Of a stretch of 64,000 nucleotides of DNA, positions 1 through 8,339 are shown one piece after another (the first letter of the stretch is position 1; the number at the start of each line of letters is the position of its first letter). The position numbers were made by a program, and so were the translations under genes. The notes below the pieces were generated by a model. That model ran no database searches. It saw nothing but the letters and a program-made list of their open reading frames with translations, and was not told the origin of the DNA. Source of the DNA: Ancylobacter radicis (GTDB lineage: Bacteria; Pseudomonadota; Alphaproteobacteria; Rhizobiales; Xanthobacteraceae); contig NZ_JAHCQH010000018.1 in NCBI RefSeq assembly GCF_018449475.1, positions 124,001 to 188,000 of the forward strand. The letters are read 5' to 3'.

Positions 1-1146
1 CTGGCTGTCGGGCGCGGCATCGACATCGGCGAGGCGGTTGGCGACCACCTGCCCGATCATGCGCTGCGTGTTGGCGGTCGCCTGCGCGGCCGCGCCCGAG
101 AGCACCGGCACGGTCTGGCTCAGCGCCCCGGAGAGCGCGCTGCCGGACAGGTTGTTGAGCACGCTGGTGACCGGCGCCATGTCGCCGATCAGCCCGTCGC
201 TCGTCCCGGCGATGGCGTAGAGCACCTGCGCCGCCCCGAGCGCGGAGACGGTGCCGGTCGCCTGCGCCGTTTCCTGATAGGGCCGCACGACCTGCGTGAG
301 CGTGATGTCGCCGGTGAACAGCGCCGAGGCATCATAGGTGCCGAGCAGCATCTGCGCGGTGGAAGGATCGCCGGCTATGCCGCCATAGAGGCTGAGCAAC
401 TGGGCGCTCGAATCGGTGATGTTGAACAGCACGCGCCCCTGTGGCGTGATCGAGCCGAGCAGGCTGAACTGGGTGCCGTCCGGCCGCAGGCCAATGCCCC
501 AGAAATAGCCGCTCTTGTAGCCGGTGATGATGAAGGTGCCCGGCGCGCTGGTGCCGAAGGCTTCCGGGCTGACGATCCGCCAGGGCGTGCCCTCGGTCCA
601 GGCCCATTGCGGCGAGAGATTGCTCGGCACCACCTGCGCCGTCGGCGGGGTGAAGGTGGCGGGATCGTAGGGGGCCATATAGGCCCAGTGGCTGACCAGC
701 GGATTGGTGCCGATGATCATCTGCATTTCCATGGTCGTGATGCCGCCGACCTGCTGCATCACGCCGAGGCCGATCGTGCTCGGGCCGCCCGTTGTCGAGG
801 TGAACACGATGCTCACCATCCCGTCGGGCGTCACCATTCCCTGCATGGTCAGTTCGGAGGTGCTGGTGATCGGGCCGATGGCCAGCGTGCCGGTGCTGAG
901 CCCGGAGAAAACGCCGTTTACCGAGGTGCCGAGCGCCCACAGCGTCTGGTCGCCGATGGGCAGCGGGTTGGAGAAATCGTCCGGCGGCGCGGCATAGGCC
1001 AGCATCTGCGGCACAGTCACGTACCAGTAGCTGTTGCTGATCACCGGGTCCCAGACCGATTGCGCCCGGACCGGGCCAGCCCCGCAGGCGAGGGCGATGA
1101 CCGACAGCGCCACCCGTCCTCCGCCCGTCAACCAACGCACATACAT
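1..1146 (-). CDS. Autotransporter-like secreted protein (3' end outside window)
   Basis: An uninterrupted reading frame of 382 codons runs leftward from ATG 1146 off the window edge. It begins with a signal peptide: a basic N-terminus, a hydrophobic stretch, then a GPVRAQ cleavage region near residue 29. The rest is Gly/Thr/Ser/Val-rich with short beta-like repeats and almost no Lys. Near the edge, SGSALSGALSQTVPVLSG followed by ANTQRMIGQVVANRL resembles the linker that precedes the beta-barrel of type V autotransporters. The barrel itself would lie outside the window, so the class is an inference. An upstream in-frame GTG is an alternative start. It is separated from nadQ by 162 bases. Confidence 0.6.
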   Translation of the reverse strand, partial: MYVRWLTGGGRVALSVIALACGAGPVRAQSVWDPVISNSYWYVTVPQMLAYAAPPDDFSNPLPIGDQTLWALGTSVNGVFSGLSTGTLAIGPITSTSELTMQGMVTPDGMVSIVFTSTTGGPSTIGLGVMQQVGGITTMEMQMIIGTNPLVSHWAYMAPYDPATFTPPTAQVVPSNLSPQWAWTEGTPWRIVSPEAFGTSAPGTFIITGYKSGYFWGIGLRPDGTQFSLLGSITPQGRVLFNITDSSAQLLSLYGGIAGDPSTAQMLLGTYDASALFTGDITLTQVVRPYQETAQATGTVSALGAAQVLYAIAGTSDGLIGDMAPVTSVLNNLSGSALSGALSQTVPVLSGAAAQATANTQRMIGQVVANRLADVDAAPDSQ

Positions 1147-1308
1147 TGACTGCGATGCCCGTACTGCCACCCCCGGCAATTGAACAGGGGCGATAGCGGT
1201 TTTTCAATCCCGAAATCCATTCCGAGAAAGTATATACAGGCGATAGTCAGGCCGTCACGCAGCCTCCTCTAGGGAAGGGTGGTCGCCGTCGCTGCTTTCC
1301 CCGCGCGG

Positions 1309-2358
1309 CTATCCCCGCCGTCCATGCCCGCCGGGCAGGCGCACGCCGGGGGCGGGGCGCTCGATCAGCACCTCGCGGCGGAAGCGCACGAGGCGGGCCG
1401 GGCGCCCGCCGGTCTCCGCTGTGGTCTCGCCGGTTTCCTCGACGAGGCGCTGCTGCTCGATCAGCCGGCGGAAATTCTGCTTGTGCAGCCGCACGCCGGA
1501 GAGCGCCTCCACCGTGCGCTGGAGCTGGAGCAGGGTGAAGTTCGGCGGCATCAGCTCGAACACTACCGGGCGGTATTTGATCTTGCCGCGCAGCCGGCCG
1601 ATGGCGAGGGCCAGCATGCGGCGGTGGTCCTCGCGCATCTCCACGCCCGAGGGGCCGGGGGCGGTGCGGTCGGAGCCGCGCTCGCGCAGCGCCTCGGCCA
1701 CCAGCCCGGCCTCGTAGAGCAGTTCATAACGCTCCAGCACGCGCTCCTCGTTCCAGCCGGCCTCGCCCGTGATCGCCCCGCCGAAGCACAGCGTCACCCG
1801 CTCGGCCCGCATCTCCGCCATGCGCGGATTGGTGGCGGAGGCGGCCCAGGCGCGCAGCCCCGGTATCAGTGCGTCGAGCAGGGCCGGGCGCCCGTCGCGC
1901 CAGTCCTCCCAGGGGAAATAGCGGTACCAGCTTTCCCACGCGGCATCGGAATCGCCCGCCGGGCGGGCCTCGCGCACCAGAGCGAGATAGGCGAGCGAGA
2001 GCGCGCGCCGCCCGTCCTCGCCGCGATCGCGGTCGCCGAAGGTGTAGAGCTGCTCGACATAGCCGAGTTCCTGCAAGGTCTGCCGCTCGACCCAGGAGCG
2101 CAGGCCCATTTCCAGCGTGCGGTGGCCGCGTTCCAGCGGGCCTGAGGGAAGCCCGTCGCGCGGCCCGTCCCGCACCTCGTCCCGGCCATTGGCGTGGCGG
2201 ATCGCCAGCACTTTGGGATCATCGCCGGTCGCCGCCACGATCACCGCCGACAGCCCGATGGCCAAACCAGGCTCAAGGGTGCCGGGCTCAAGGATGCCAG
2301 GCTCCAGCGCGCCGGGCGCGTCACGAGGCTCGGGGGAGGGGGCAGCGGGCGGCGTCAT
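1309..2358 (-). CDS. nadQ: NadQ-type NAD biosynthesis transcriptional regulator
   Basis: This 349-residue protein looks like the alphaproteobacterial NAD regulator family (COG4111), which represses de novo NAD synthesis genes. Residues about 35-190 form a Nudix-like fold without an intact catalytic Nudix box. The C-terminal third (about 250-340) fits a winged helix; RTVEALSGVRLHKQNFRRLI resembles the end of the NrtR DNA-binding region. The N-terminus carries an unusual in-frame tandem repeat, LEPG-ILEPG-TLEPG, from repeated DNA near 2275-2310. The ATG at 2358 has a GGAG upstream. No nad genes are in the window, so the regulator acts at a distance. Family assignment is from remembered resemblance, not a search. 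Confidence 0.72.
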   Translation of the reverse strand: MTPPAAPSPEPRDAPGALEPGILEPGTLEPGLAIGLSAVIVAATGDDPKVLAIRHANGRDEVRDGPRDGLPSGPLERGHRTLEMGLRSWVERQTLQELGYVEQLYTFGDRDRGEDGRRALSLAYLALVREARPAGDSDAAWESWYRYFPWEDWRDGRPALLDALIPGLRAWAASATNPRMAEMRAERVTLCFGGAITGEAGWNEERVLERYELLYEAGLVAEALRERGSDRTAPGPSGVEMREDHRRMLALAIGRLRGKIKYRPVVFELMPPNFTLLQLQRTVEALSGVRLHKQNFRRLIEQQRLVEETGETTAETGGRPARLVRFRREVLIERPAPGVRLPGGHGRRG

Positions 2359-2462
2359 CGGGCTCCGGTCGCGGCGCGTTTTTGAAGGTGGCCAGTGATA
2401 GCATGCTTGCGCGCGCGGCGCGGCGATGGCAATGCGCGCATGGTCAAAGCGCGAGGTGGATG

Positions 2463-3296
2463 ATGAAGAACGTGACCCTCCCCGGCGGCGAAAAGGTTCC
2501 GGCGCTCGGTATCGGCACCTGGATGATGGGCGAGCGCGCCAGCGCCCGCAAGGAGGAGGCCGAATCGGTGCGCCTCGGCATCGAGCTGGGCCTCACGCTG
2601 GTCGACACCGCCGAAATGTATGGCGAGGGTGCCTGCGAGAGCTTTCTCGGCGAAGCACTGGCCGGGCTGCGCGACAAGGTGTTTCTGGTCAGCAAGGTCT
2701 ATCCGCACAATGCCAGCCGAACTGGGGTCATCGCCGCCTGCGAGCGCAGTCTCCGGCGGCTGAAGACCGACCGGCTCGACCTCTATCTCCTGCACTGGCG
2801 CGGCAGCGTGCCGCTGGAGGAGACCATCGCTGCCTTCGAGCACCTCAAGAGCCAGGGCAAGATCCGCCATTGGGGCGTGTCGAATTTCGACACGGACGAC
2901 ATGGAGGAGTTGCAGGAGACGCCGGGCGGGGAGGGCTGCGCGGTCAATCAGGTGCTCTACAACCTCACCCGCCGCGGCCCGGAATGGGATCTCCTGCCAT
3001 GGCTGGAGAAGCACGACGTACCGCTCATGGCCTATAGCCCGATCGAGCAGGGGCGGATCAAGACCGCCGGCGTGCTGGCCGAACTCGCCGCCAAGCACAA
3101 CGCCCGGCCGTTCCAGATCGCGCTCGCCTGGGTGCTGCGCAACCCGAACAACATCGTCATCCCCAAAGCCTCGCGGCCCGAGCACATGCGCGAGAATGCC
3201 GGCGCCCGCGACATCGCCCTCGATGGCGACGATCTTGCCGCGCTGGACAAGGCGTTCCCGCCGCCGAACCGCAAGCGGTCGCTGGAGATGCTGTGA
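2463..3296 (+). CDS. Aldo/keto reductase
   Basis: A 277-residue NADPH-dependent oxidoreductase of the AKR superfamily. The catalytic tetrad is visible: Asp48 and Tyr53 in LVDTAEMYGEG, Lys78 in FLVSKVY, and His111 in LYLLHWRG. The cofactor-binding end is also present (IVIPKASRPEHMRENAGA), as is the strand motif HWGVSNFD. Length is normal for the DkgA/YeaE-like group. Two adjacent ATG codons (2460 and 2463) are possible; a GAGG at 2453 favours the second. The gene stands alone between nadQ and a convergent DMT transporter. The substrate cannot be predicted. Confidence 0.85.
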   Translation: MKNVTLPGGEKVPALGIGTWMMGERASARKEEAESVRLGIELGLTLVDTAEMYGEGACESFLGEALAGLRDKVFLVSKVYPHNASRTGVIAACERSLRRLKTDRLDLYLLHWRGSVPLEETIAAFEHLKSQGKIRHWGVSNFDTDDMEELQETPGGEGCAVNQVLYNLTRRGPEWDLLPWLEKHDVPLMAYSPIEQGRIKTAGVLAELAAKHNARPFQIALAWVLRNPNNIVIPKASRPEHMRENAGARDIALDGDDLAALDKAFPPPNRKRSLEML

Positions 3297-3324
3297 ACCT
3301 CGCCCAACTAGGCGCCCGGCCGGA

Positions 3325-4242
3325 TCAGGGGATCGGGCAGGGCGCCGGGCGGCGCGACACATCGCTGATCAGGTAGAAGGCGACGGCGGCGATGACGAGG
3401 GCGCCGCCGACCAGCTGGGCCGCGCTGACGCTCTCGGCAAAGGCCAGCCAGACCCAGAGCGGGCTCAGTACCACGTCGATCAACATCATGAAGCCGGCCT
3501 CGCCGGAGCGGATATAGCGCCCGCCCATCAGGCTCAGCACATTGGCGAGCCCCGAGGTCAGCACGCCCAGCAGCGCGCAGACCAGCAGCCCGTGCGCCGA
3601 GGGCAGGCCGGCGGGCACCATCGGCAGGGCGACCAGCGCGGCGGCGAGCGCGGAGGCGAGGCTGACCAGCGTCAGGTCCAGCGCGGGATGCTTGCGCACC
3701 AGCACCAGCAGCCCGGCCCAGCTCAGCACCATCAGGAAGGTCATGCCGATACCCGCGAGGTCGCTCGGCGACATCGACGCCCCCGCCGTGATGACGATGC
3801 CGAGGCTGGCCAGCGCCGCCGCGCCGACAAAGCGCAGGCTCAGCGGCTCGCGCAGCGCCACGAAGGCCATGGCGGCGGCCACGAAAGGCAGCACCGCGCC
3901 CACCGTCATCACCGTCGCGACCGAGGTGAGCTGCAGCGCGGCGATATAGGTGACATTGCCGGCGACGCCGAGAAACACGGCGAGCATGCCGATCGGTGAG
4001 GCCAGCAGGCGAAGCGCGCCGATGCGGTTGCGGCTGGTGAGCAGCCAGAACGGCGCCAGCGCCACGGCGGCGAACAGCGACCGCCACAGCACGATCGACC
4101 AGGAATCCATCTCCGCCAGCCGGACGAAGAAGCCGGCCGTGCTCCACAGCACGGTGCCCGCCAGCACCAGGGCGAAGCCGCCCGAGCGGGTTTGCAGCAG
4201 GGCGGATACGGGCGAATGGGGCCGCGCTTGGACGTTCGACAT
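3325..4242 (-). CDS. EamA/DMT-family transporter
   Basis: An inner-membrane protein of 305 residues with about ten hydrophobic helices in two EamA halves, as in drug/metabolite exporters. The first half contains GTVLWSTAGFFVRLAEMDSW and the second AGLLVLVRKHPALD followed by five further helices. The start at ATG 4242 follows an AGAGG; the frame is open further upstream but that would run through the operator. It is divergent from the TetR gene at 4374, with a palindrome in between, so it is the obvious candidate target of that regulator. The substrate is unknown. Confidence 0.83.
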   Translation of the reverse strand: MSNVQARPHSPVSALLQTRSGGFALVLAGTVLWSTAGFFVRLAEMDSWSIVLWRSLFAAVALAPFWLLTSRNRIGALRLLASPIGMLAVFLGVAGNVTYIAALQLTSVATVMTVGAVLPFVAAAMAFVALREPLSLRFVGAAALASLGIVITAGASMSPSDLAGIGMTFLMVLSWAGLLVLVRKHPALDLTLVSLASALAAALVALPMVPAGLPSAHGLLVCALLGVLTSGLANVLSLMGGRYIRSGEAGFMMLIDVVLSPLWVWLAFAESVSAAQLVGGALVIAAVAFYLISDVSRRPAPCPIP

Positions 4243-4285
4243 GGCGGCCTCTGCCGGTTGCGGTTTGATCCTGAATAGGGCAAAG

Positions 4286-4300
4286 TAGACCAGTCGTCTA
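4286..4300. promoter_or_regulatory. Candidate TetR operator
   Basis: The sequence TAGACCAGTCGTCTA is an inverted repeat with perfect TAGAC/GTCTA arms around five bases. It lies between the divergent DMT transporter and TetR genes. It closely resembles the TAGACC...GGTCTA operators known for NemR-type TetR regulators. That the neighbouring TetR binds here, controlling both genes, is inferred. Confidence 0.62.
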
Positions 4301-4373
4301 GAGCGTGGTTCGGCTGATTTGACACAATCTGATCGGTGAGCTGCCTCCAGGCTGGAAAAGGGAGCACGCGCCA

Positions 4374-4979
4374 ATGTCCACCCGCGACAAGATCGTTGCC
4401 GCCGGGCGCCGGGCGATGCTGGAGCAGGGCTATGAGGGCACCGGCCTCGGCCCGCTTCTGGCCTCGATCGCCGTGCCCAAGGGCTCCTTTTACCATTTCT
4501 TCGCCAGCAAGGAGGCGTTCGCCGCCGCCGTGCTCGCCGCCTATGCCGGGCAGTATCGCACCCAGCGGCAGGCGCTGTTCGCGCAGGCCGATGTGAGCCC
4601 GCTCGCCCGCATCGAGCGCCATCTGCTCCAGCTTGAGCAGGACACGCTGGCCGAGGGGAATGTGGCGGGGTGTCTTTATGGCGTTCTCGCGCTGGCCGCG
4701 CCGGGTCTCGGGGGAGAGTTGCGGGGCAAGCTCAACGAGGTGTTCGCCTGCTGGGAGACCGATCTCGCCGCGCTCATTGAAGAGGCGCAGCAGGCCGGCG
4801 AGGTCGATGCTGGCCTCGATCCGCGCGAGGCGGCGGCGCATCTGATCGATTGCTATGAAGGCACGGTGATCCGCGCGCGTGCCGACGATCCCGCCGCGGC
4901 CTTCGCCCGTTTCCGCAAATTCGCGCTGGCCGCCCTCGGGGCGGGGGCCAAGGGGCCCACGGGGGCGCCGCTGTCCTGA
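4374..4979 (+). CDS. TetR/AcrR-family transcriptional regulator
   Basis: A 201-residue repressor-like protein. The helix-turn-helix is at residues about 25-45, ending in the typical VPKGSFYHFFASKEAF. The ligand-binding half has the GNVAGCLYG segment found in NemR/AcuR-like members, where a conserved cysteine can sense electrophiles; Cys is present here. ATG 4374 gives the normal family length. It is transcribed away from the DMT exporter across a NemR-like palindrome, which suggests autoregulation and control of the exporter. The inducer is unknown. Confidence 0.85.
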   Translation: MSTRDKIVAAGRRAMLEQGYEGTGLGPLLASIAVPKGSFYHFFASKEAFAAAVLAAYAGQYRTQRQALFAQADVSPLARIERHLLQLEQDTLAEGNVAGCLYGVLALAAPGLGGELRGKLNEVFACWETDLAALIEEAQQAGEVDAGLDPREAAAHLIDCYEGTVIRARADDPAAAFARFRKFALAALGAGAKGPTGAPLS

Positions 4980-5063
4980 GCCTCGCCTATCGACAGGACG
5001 GCGCTCCCCGCTCCATAAGCGGCGGCGATCGCCCGCCCCTTCCTTCTCCTTCGGACGCCGCCC

Positions 5064-5762
5064 GTGCCGAATGCCCCGCTCATCCGTCTCGACCACGTCA
5101 CCCTCAGCCGCGGCGGGCGGGTGGTGCTGGACGATGTGTCGCTGGAATTGACCGAACGGCGGATCGGGCTGATCGGCACCAATGGTTCCGGCAAGAGCTC
5201 GCTGGTGCGCCTGCTCAACGGCTTGCTTACCCCGGACAGCGGCCGCGTCATCGTGCACGGCATCGACGCCGCCGAGGCCCCGGCCGAATTGCCGCGCACC
5301 GTCGGCTTCATTTTCCAGAACCCGGACCACCAGATCATCTTCCCGACGGTGGCCGAGGAAATCGCCTTCAGCCTCGAACAGGCCGGCCGCTCGCGGCGGG
5401 AGGCGCGCGAGGGGGCGGTGCCGGCGCTGGCCCGCTTCGGCCGGGAAGGCTGGGCCGAGCGCCCGGTCCATGCGCTGTCGGAGGGCGAGAAGCAGCTTCT
5501 GTGCATCATCGCCGTGCTGGTGATGGAGCCGGCGGTGATCGTGTTCGACGAGCCGTTTTCCAGCCTCGACCTGCCCACCCGCCGCCGGCTGGAGACGCTC
5601 ATCGCCGCCCTGCCGCAACAGGTGCTGATGATCGCCCATGAGATGGACGCCTTCGCCGGTTACGACCGGCTGCTCTGGCTGCATGAGGGCCGCGTGCGCC
5701 TCGACGGCCCGCCGCAGGAGGTGCTCGCCGCCTACCGCGCCTTCGCCGAGGCGCTGGCGTGA
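5064..5762 (+). CDS. bioM: Biotin ECF transporter ATPase BioM
   Basis: The ATP-hydrolysing A component of an energy-coupling-factor importer, 232 residues. Walker A is GTNGSGKS (38-45), the Q-loop is FQNPDHQ (84-90), the signature is LSEGEKQ (138-144) and Walker B is VIVFDEP (158-164). The start is a GTG; the nearby ATG is out of frame. It heads five genes joined by overlaps of 1-4 bases. The T component (bioN) and S component (bioY) follow directly, which identifies biotin as the substrate, as in the Rhodobacter capsulatus bioMNY system. No BioR-like TTATAGATAA box was seen upstream. Confidence 0.88.
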   Translation: MPNAPLIRLDHVTLSRGGRVVLDDVSLELTERRIGLIGTNGSGKSSLVRLLNGLLTPDSGRVIVHGIDAAEAPAELPRTVGFIFQNPDHQIIFPTVAEEIAFSLEQAGRSRREAREGAVPALARFGREGWAERPVHALSEGEKQLLCIIAVLVMEPAVIVFDEPFSSLDLPTRRRLETLIAALPQQVLMIAHEMDAFAGYDRLLWLHEGRVRLDGPPQEVLAAYRAFAEALA

Positions 5763-6370
5763 TCTCGCTCTATCTGCCCGAGCGCACCTGGCTGCACGCC
5801 ATCCCCGCCGGCTGGAAGCTCGCCGCGCTGGCGCTGATCAGCCTCGTCATCTCCCCGATCGAGAGCCTGCCGGTGATGGGCGCGCTCATCCTCGCCGTGC
5901 TGGCGCTCTATGCCTCGCTTGGGTCCGCGGCGCTGCGCCAGCTTGCCCTGCTGCGGGCCATGTGGCCGCTCTTTGCCATCCTGCTCGCCTTCCATTGGTG
6001 GAATGGCGATCTCATCTTCGGCCTCGTCGTGCTGACGCGCCTCCTCGCTATGATCCTGCTGGCCAATGCCGTGACCATGACCACCCGCATGGACGCGATG
6101 ATGGATGCGGTGGAGCCCATTCTGCGCCCGCTCGGCTGGGTCGGCCTGTCGCCGCGCGCGGTGGCGCTGATGGTGGCGATGATGATCCGCTTCATCCCGC
6201 TGCTTTTCGCGCTGTGGGAGGCGCTGAACGAGAGCTATCGTGCCCGCACCGGAAAACGCGGCGGCTGGCGTCTGCTCGCGCCGTTCTGTATCCAGACGCT
6301 GCGCCTGTCCCACCATACCGCCGAGGCGCTGGCCGCGCGTGGCGGCGCCCCGAGAGGAGACCGCCGATGA
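5759..6370 (+). CDS. bioN: Biotin ECF transporter transmembrane protein BioN
   Basis: The T component of the biotin ECF importer, 203 residues, with about five hydrophobic helices. ECF T proteins couple ATPase movement through Ala-Arg-Gly motifs; here AARGGAP occurs near the C-terminus and SYRARTGKRGG further upstream. The start is GTG 5759, overlapping the bioM stop as GTGA, so translation is probably coupled. The stop overlaps the bioY ATG. A single T protein dedicated to one S component matches a group I ECF transporter. Confidence 0.87.
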   Translation: MISLYLPERTWLHAIPAGWKLAALALISLVISPIESLPVMGALILAVLALYASLGSAALRQLALLRAMWPLFAILLAFHWWNGDLIFGLVVLTRLLAMILLANAVTMTTRMDAMMDAVEPILRPLGWVGLSPRAVALMVAMMIRFIPLLFALWEALNESYRARTGKRGGWRLLAPFCIQTLRLSHHTAEALAARGGAPRGDRR

Positions 6371-6924
6371 AGGATCGCTCGCTCGTCCAGATCGCCCTCT
6401 ATGCCGCGATCTTCGCCGTGCTCGGCCTGCTGCCGAAATTCGACATCCCGCTGGCCGGCGGCGTGCCGATCACCGCGCAGAGCATGGGCGCGATGCTGGC
6501 GGGGGTGATGTTAGGGGCCTGGCGCGGGGCGGCGGCGATGGTGCTGATGCTGTTCGTGGTGGCGCTCGGCGCCCCCCTGCTGGCCGGCGGGCGCGGCGGG
6601 CTCGGCGTGTTCTTCACCCCCTCGATCGGCTTTATCGTCGGCTGGGTCGCGGTCGCCTTCGTGGCCGGAGCGATCATGCAGGCGCTGCGCAAGGCGCCGG
6701 TCTTCCCCGCCGCGCTGATCGCCTCGGTGGTCGGCGGCATCGTGGTGATGTACGCCTTCGGCATTGTCGGCATGGCGATGCGGACGCAGCTTTCCCTGCT
6801 CGACGCCACCAAGGCCTGCCTGATCTTCATCCCCGGCGACGCCATCAAGGCGGTGCTGACGGCGCTGGTCGCCCAGACCGTGGCGCGCGGCCTGCCGGAG
6901 GCGCTGCTCTCGCGCAACGCCTGA
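6367..6924 (+). CDS. bioY: Biotin ECF transporter substrate-binding protein BioY
   Basis: The biotin-binding S component, 185 residues with six hydrophobic segments. Typical BioY features are PITAQSMGAMLAGVMLGAWRG, then a Gly-rich GAPLLAGGRGGLGVFFTPSI, and the late FIPGDAIKAVLTALVA. ATG 6367 overlaps the bioN stop (ATGA). The stop overlaps the following ligase start (TGATG). BioY can work alone at low efficiency in some bacteria; with BioMN it forms a high-affinity importer. Confidence 0.92.
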   Translation: MKDRSLVQIALYAAIFAVLGLLPKFDIPLAGGVPITAQSMGAMLAGVMLGAWRGAAAMVLMLFVVALGAPLLAGGRGGLGVFFTPSIGFIVGWVAVAFVAGAIMQALRKAPVFPAALIASVVGGIVVMYAFGIVGMAMRTQLSLLDATKACLIFIPGDAIKAVLTALVAQTVARGLPEALLSRNA

Positions 6925-8339
6925 TGGGAACGACCATCGGCGCGGCGCTGTCGGCCCTTGCCGCGCGCGCACCGGCGCGCGTCGCCCTCGTATGCGACGG
7001 CGACCAATGCACCCGCGCCGCCCTTGCCGCCCGTGTGGATAGCCTCGCCCGCTGGCTGGCCGCTCGCACTGGGCCGGGCGAAGGCGTCGCGCTCGCCATG
7101 GGCAATGATCCCGCGCTGGTCGAACTGTTCCTCGCCTGCGCGGTGAGCGGGCGGCAGGCCTTCGTCTATGATCCCGGCTGGCCCCCCGCCACCCGTGCCG
7201 TCCTTGAGGCCGCGCTGGCCCCGGCGCTGACGCTCGATGCCGCGCCGTCGCTCGATGGCATACCCGGCCCGCTCCCCGCGCCGCCCAACCCCGACACGCC
7301 CTTCTATGTCGGCTTCACCTCCGGCTCGACCGGTGTGCCGAAGGGCTATCGCCGCAGCCATCGCAGCTGGATCGACAGCTTCACCGTGAGCGAAGCCGAG
7401 TTCGGCCTCGGCCCGGACGATGTGGTGATGGCCCCCGGCGGGCTCGCCGCCTCGCTGCACCTCTATGGCGTGGTCCATGCGCTGCACAGCGGCGCGCGGG
7501 CGGTGATGATGCGCGCCTTTCACCCCCGCCGCGCGCTCCGCCTGATCGCCCGCGAGGGCGTGAGCGTGCTCTATCTCACCCCGACCCAGTTGCAGATGCT
7601 GGTGGAGGCCGGGGCGGACGCGACCTGCCCCAGCGTGCGCCTCCTGCTGATCTCCGGCGCCAAATGGCGGCCGGAGACCCGCGCGGGGGTGCAGCGCCTG
7701 TTCCCCAACGCCGCCATCGGCGAGTTCTACGGCGCGTCGGAACTCTCCTTCGTCACCATCGCCCACCCGGACGAGACCGTGCCGCCCGGCTCGGTCGGCC
7801 GCGCCGCCCATGGCGTCACCCTCTCCATCCGCGACGCGCAGGGGCAGGAACTGCCGGTCGGCGAGGCCGGCGCGATCTGGGTCGGCTCGACCATGCTGTT
7901 CGACGGTTATGCCTGCGGCGGCAGCGAGGATCTCGGCCGCACCGAGGGTTTCATGAGCGTCGGTGACCATGGCCGTCTCGACGCGGCCGGCTTCCTCTAT
8001 CTGCATGGCCGCGAGAAGCGCATGCTGGTCACCGCCGGGCTGAACGTCTACCCGGAAGAGGTCGAGGCCGTGCTCACGCGCCTGCCCGGCATTGAGGAGG
8101 CGGCGGTGTTCGGCCTGCCCGATGATCTGCGCGGCGTCGAACTCGTCGCCGTGCTGCGCGGGACTTTCGCCGCCGCAGGGCCGGACGCGCCGGCGCTGCG
8201 TGCCGCCTGCCGCGCCTTTCTCCCCGCCGCGAAGATCCCCCGCCGCTTTCTCGCGCTTGCCGACTGGCCGCGCACCTCCGGCGGCAAAGCGGATTTGCGG
8301 GCGCTGGAGGCGATGGCGCGCGAGAGGTTGGGCCGATGA
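6924..8339 (+). CDS. Class I adenylate-forming enzyme (acyl-CoA ligase)
   Basis: A 471-residue ANL-superfamily enzyme that would activate a carboxylic acid to its CoA thioester. The ATP loop is TSGSTGVPKG, the next core motif is EFYGASE, the adenosine/ribose motif is GDHGRLDAAGFLYLHGR, and the C-terminal catalytic lysine is in SGGKADLRAL. It is somewhat short for the family. It overlaps bioY by one base and the thiolase by four. Its place in a biotin-uptake operon suggests a pimelate-like or biotin-related acid as substrate, but that is inference; a general medium-chain acid is also possible. Confidence 0.82.
   Translation: MGTTIGAALSALAARAPARVALVCDGDQCTRAALAARVDSLARWLAARTGPGEGVALAMGNDPALVELFLACAVSGRQAFVYDPGWPPATRAVLEAALAPALTLDAAPSLDGIPGPLPAPPNPDTPFYVGFTSGSTGVPKGYRRSHRSWIDSFTVSEAEFGLGPDDVVMAPGGLAASLHLYGVVHALHSGARAVMMRAFHPRRALRLIAREGVSVLYLTPTQLQMLVEAGADATCPSVRLLLISGAKWRPETRAGVQRLFPNAAIGEFYGASELSFVTIAHPDETVPPGSVGRAAHGVTLSIRDAQGQELPVGEAGAIWVGSTMLFDGYACGGSEDLGRTEGFMSVGDHGRLDAAGFLYLHGREKRMLVTAGLNVYPEEVEAVLTRLPGIEEAAVFGLPDDLRGVELVAVLRGTFAAAGPDAPALRAACRAFLPAAKIPRRFLALADWPRTSGGKADLRALEAMARERLGR

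Noticed and set aside
332..1207. 291-codon open frame on the minus strand
   Set aside because: It is frame-shifted relative to the signal-peptide-bearing frame that is open from 1146 to the window edge; its product is Arg/His/Gly-rich, as expected from a GC-rich shadow.
3909..5684. 591-codon minus-strand open frame over the TetR and bioM genes
   Set aside because: It lies opposite two clearly recognised genes and gives an Arg/Gly/His-rich product with no family motif.
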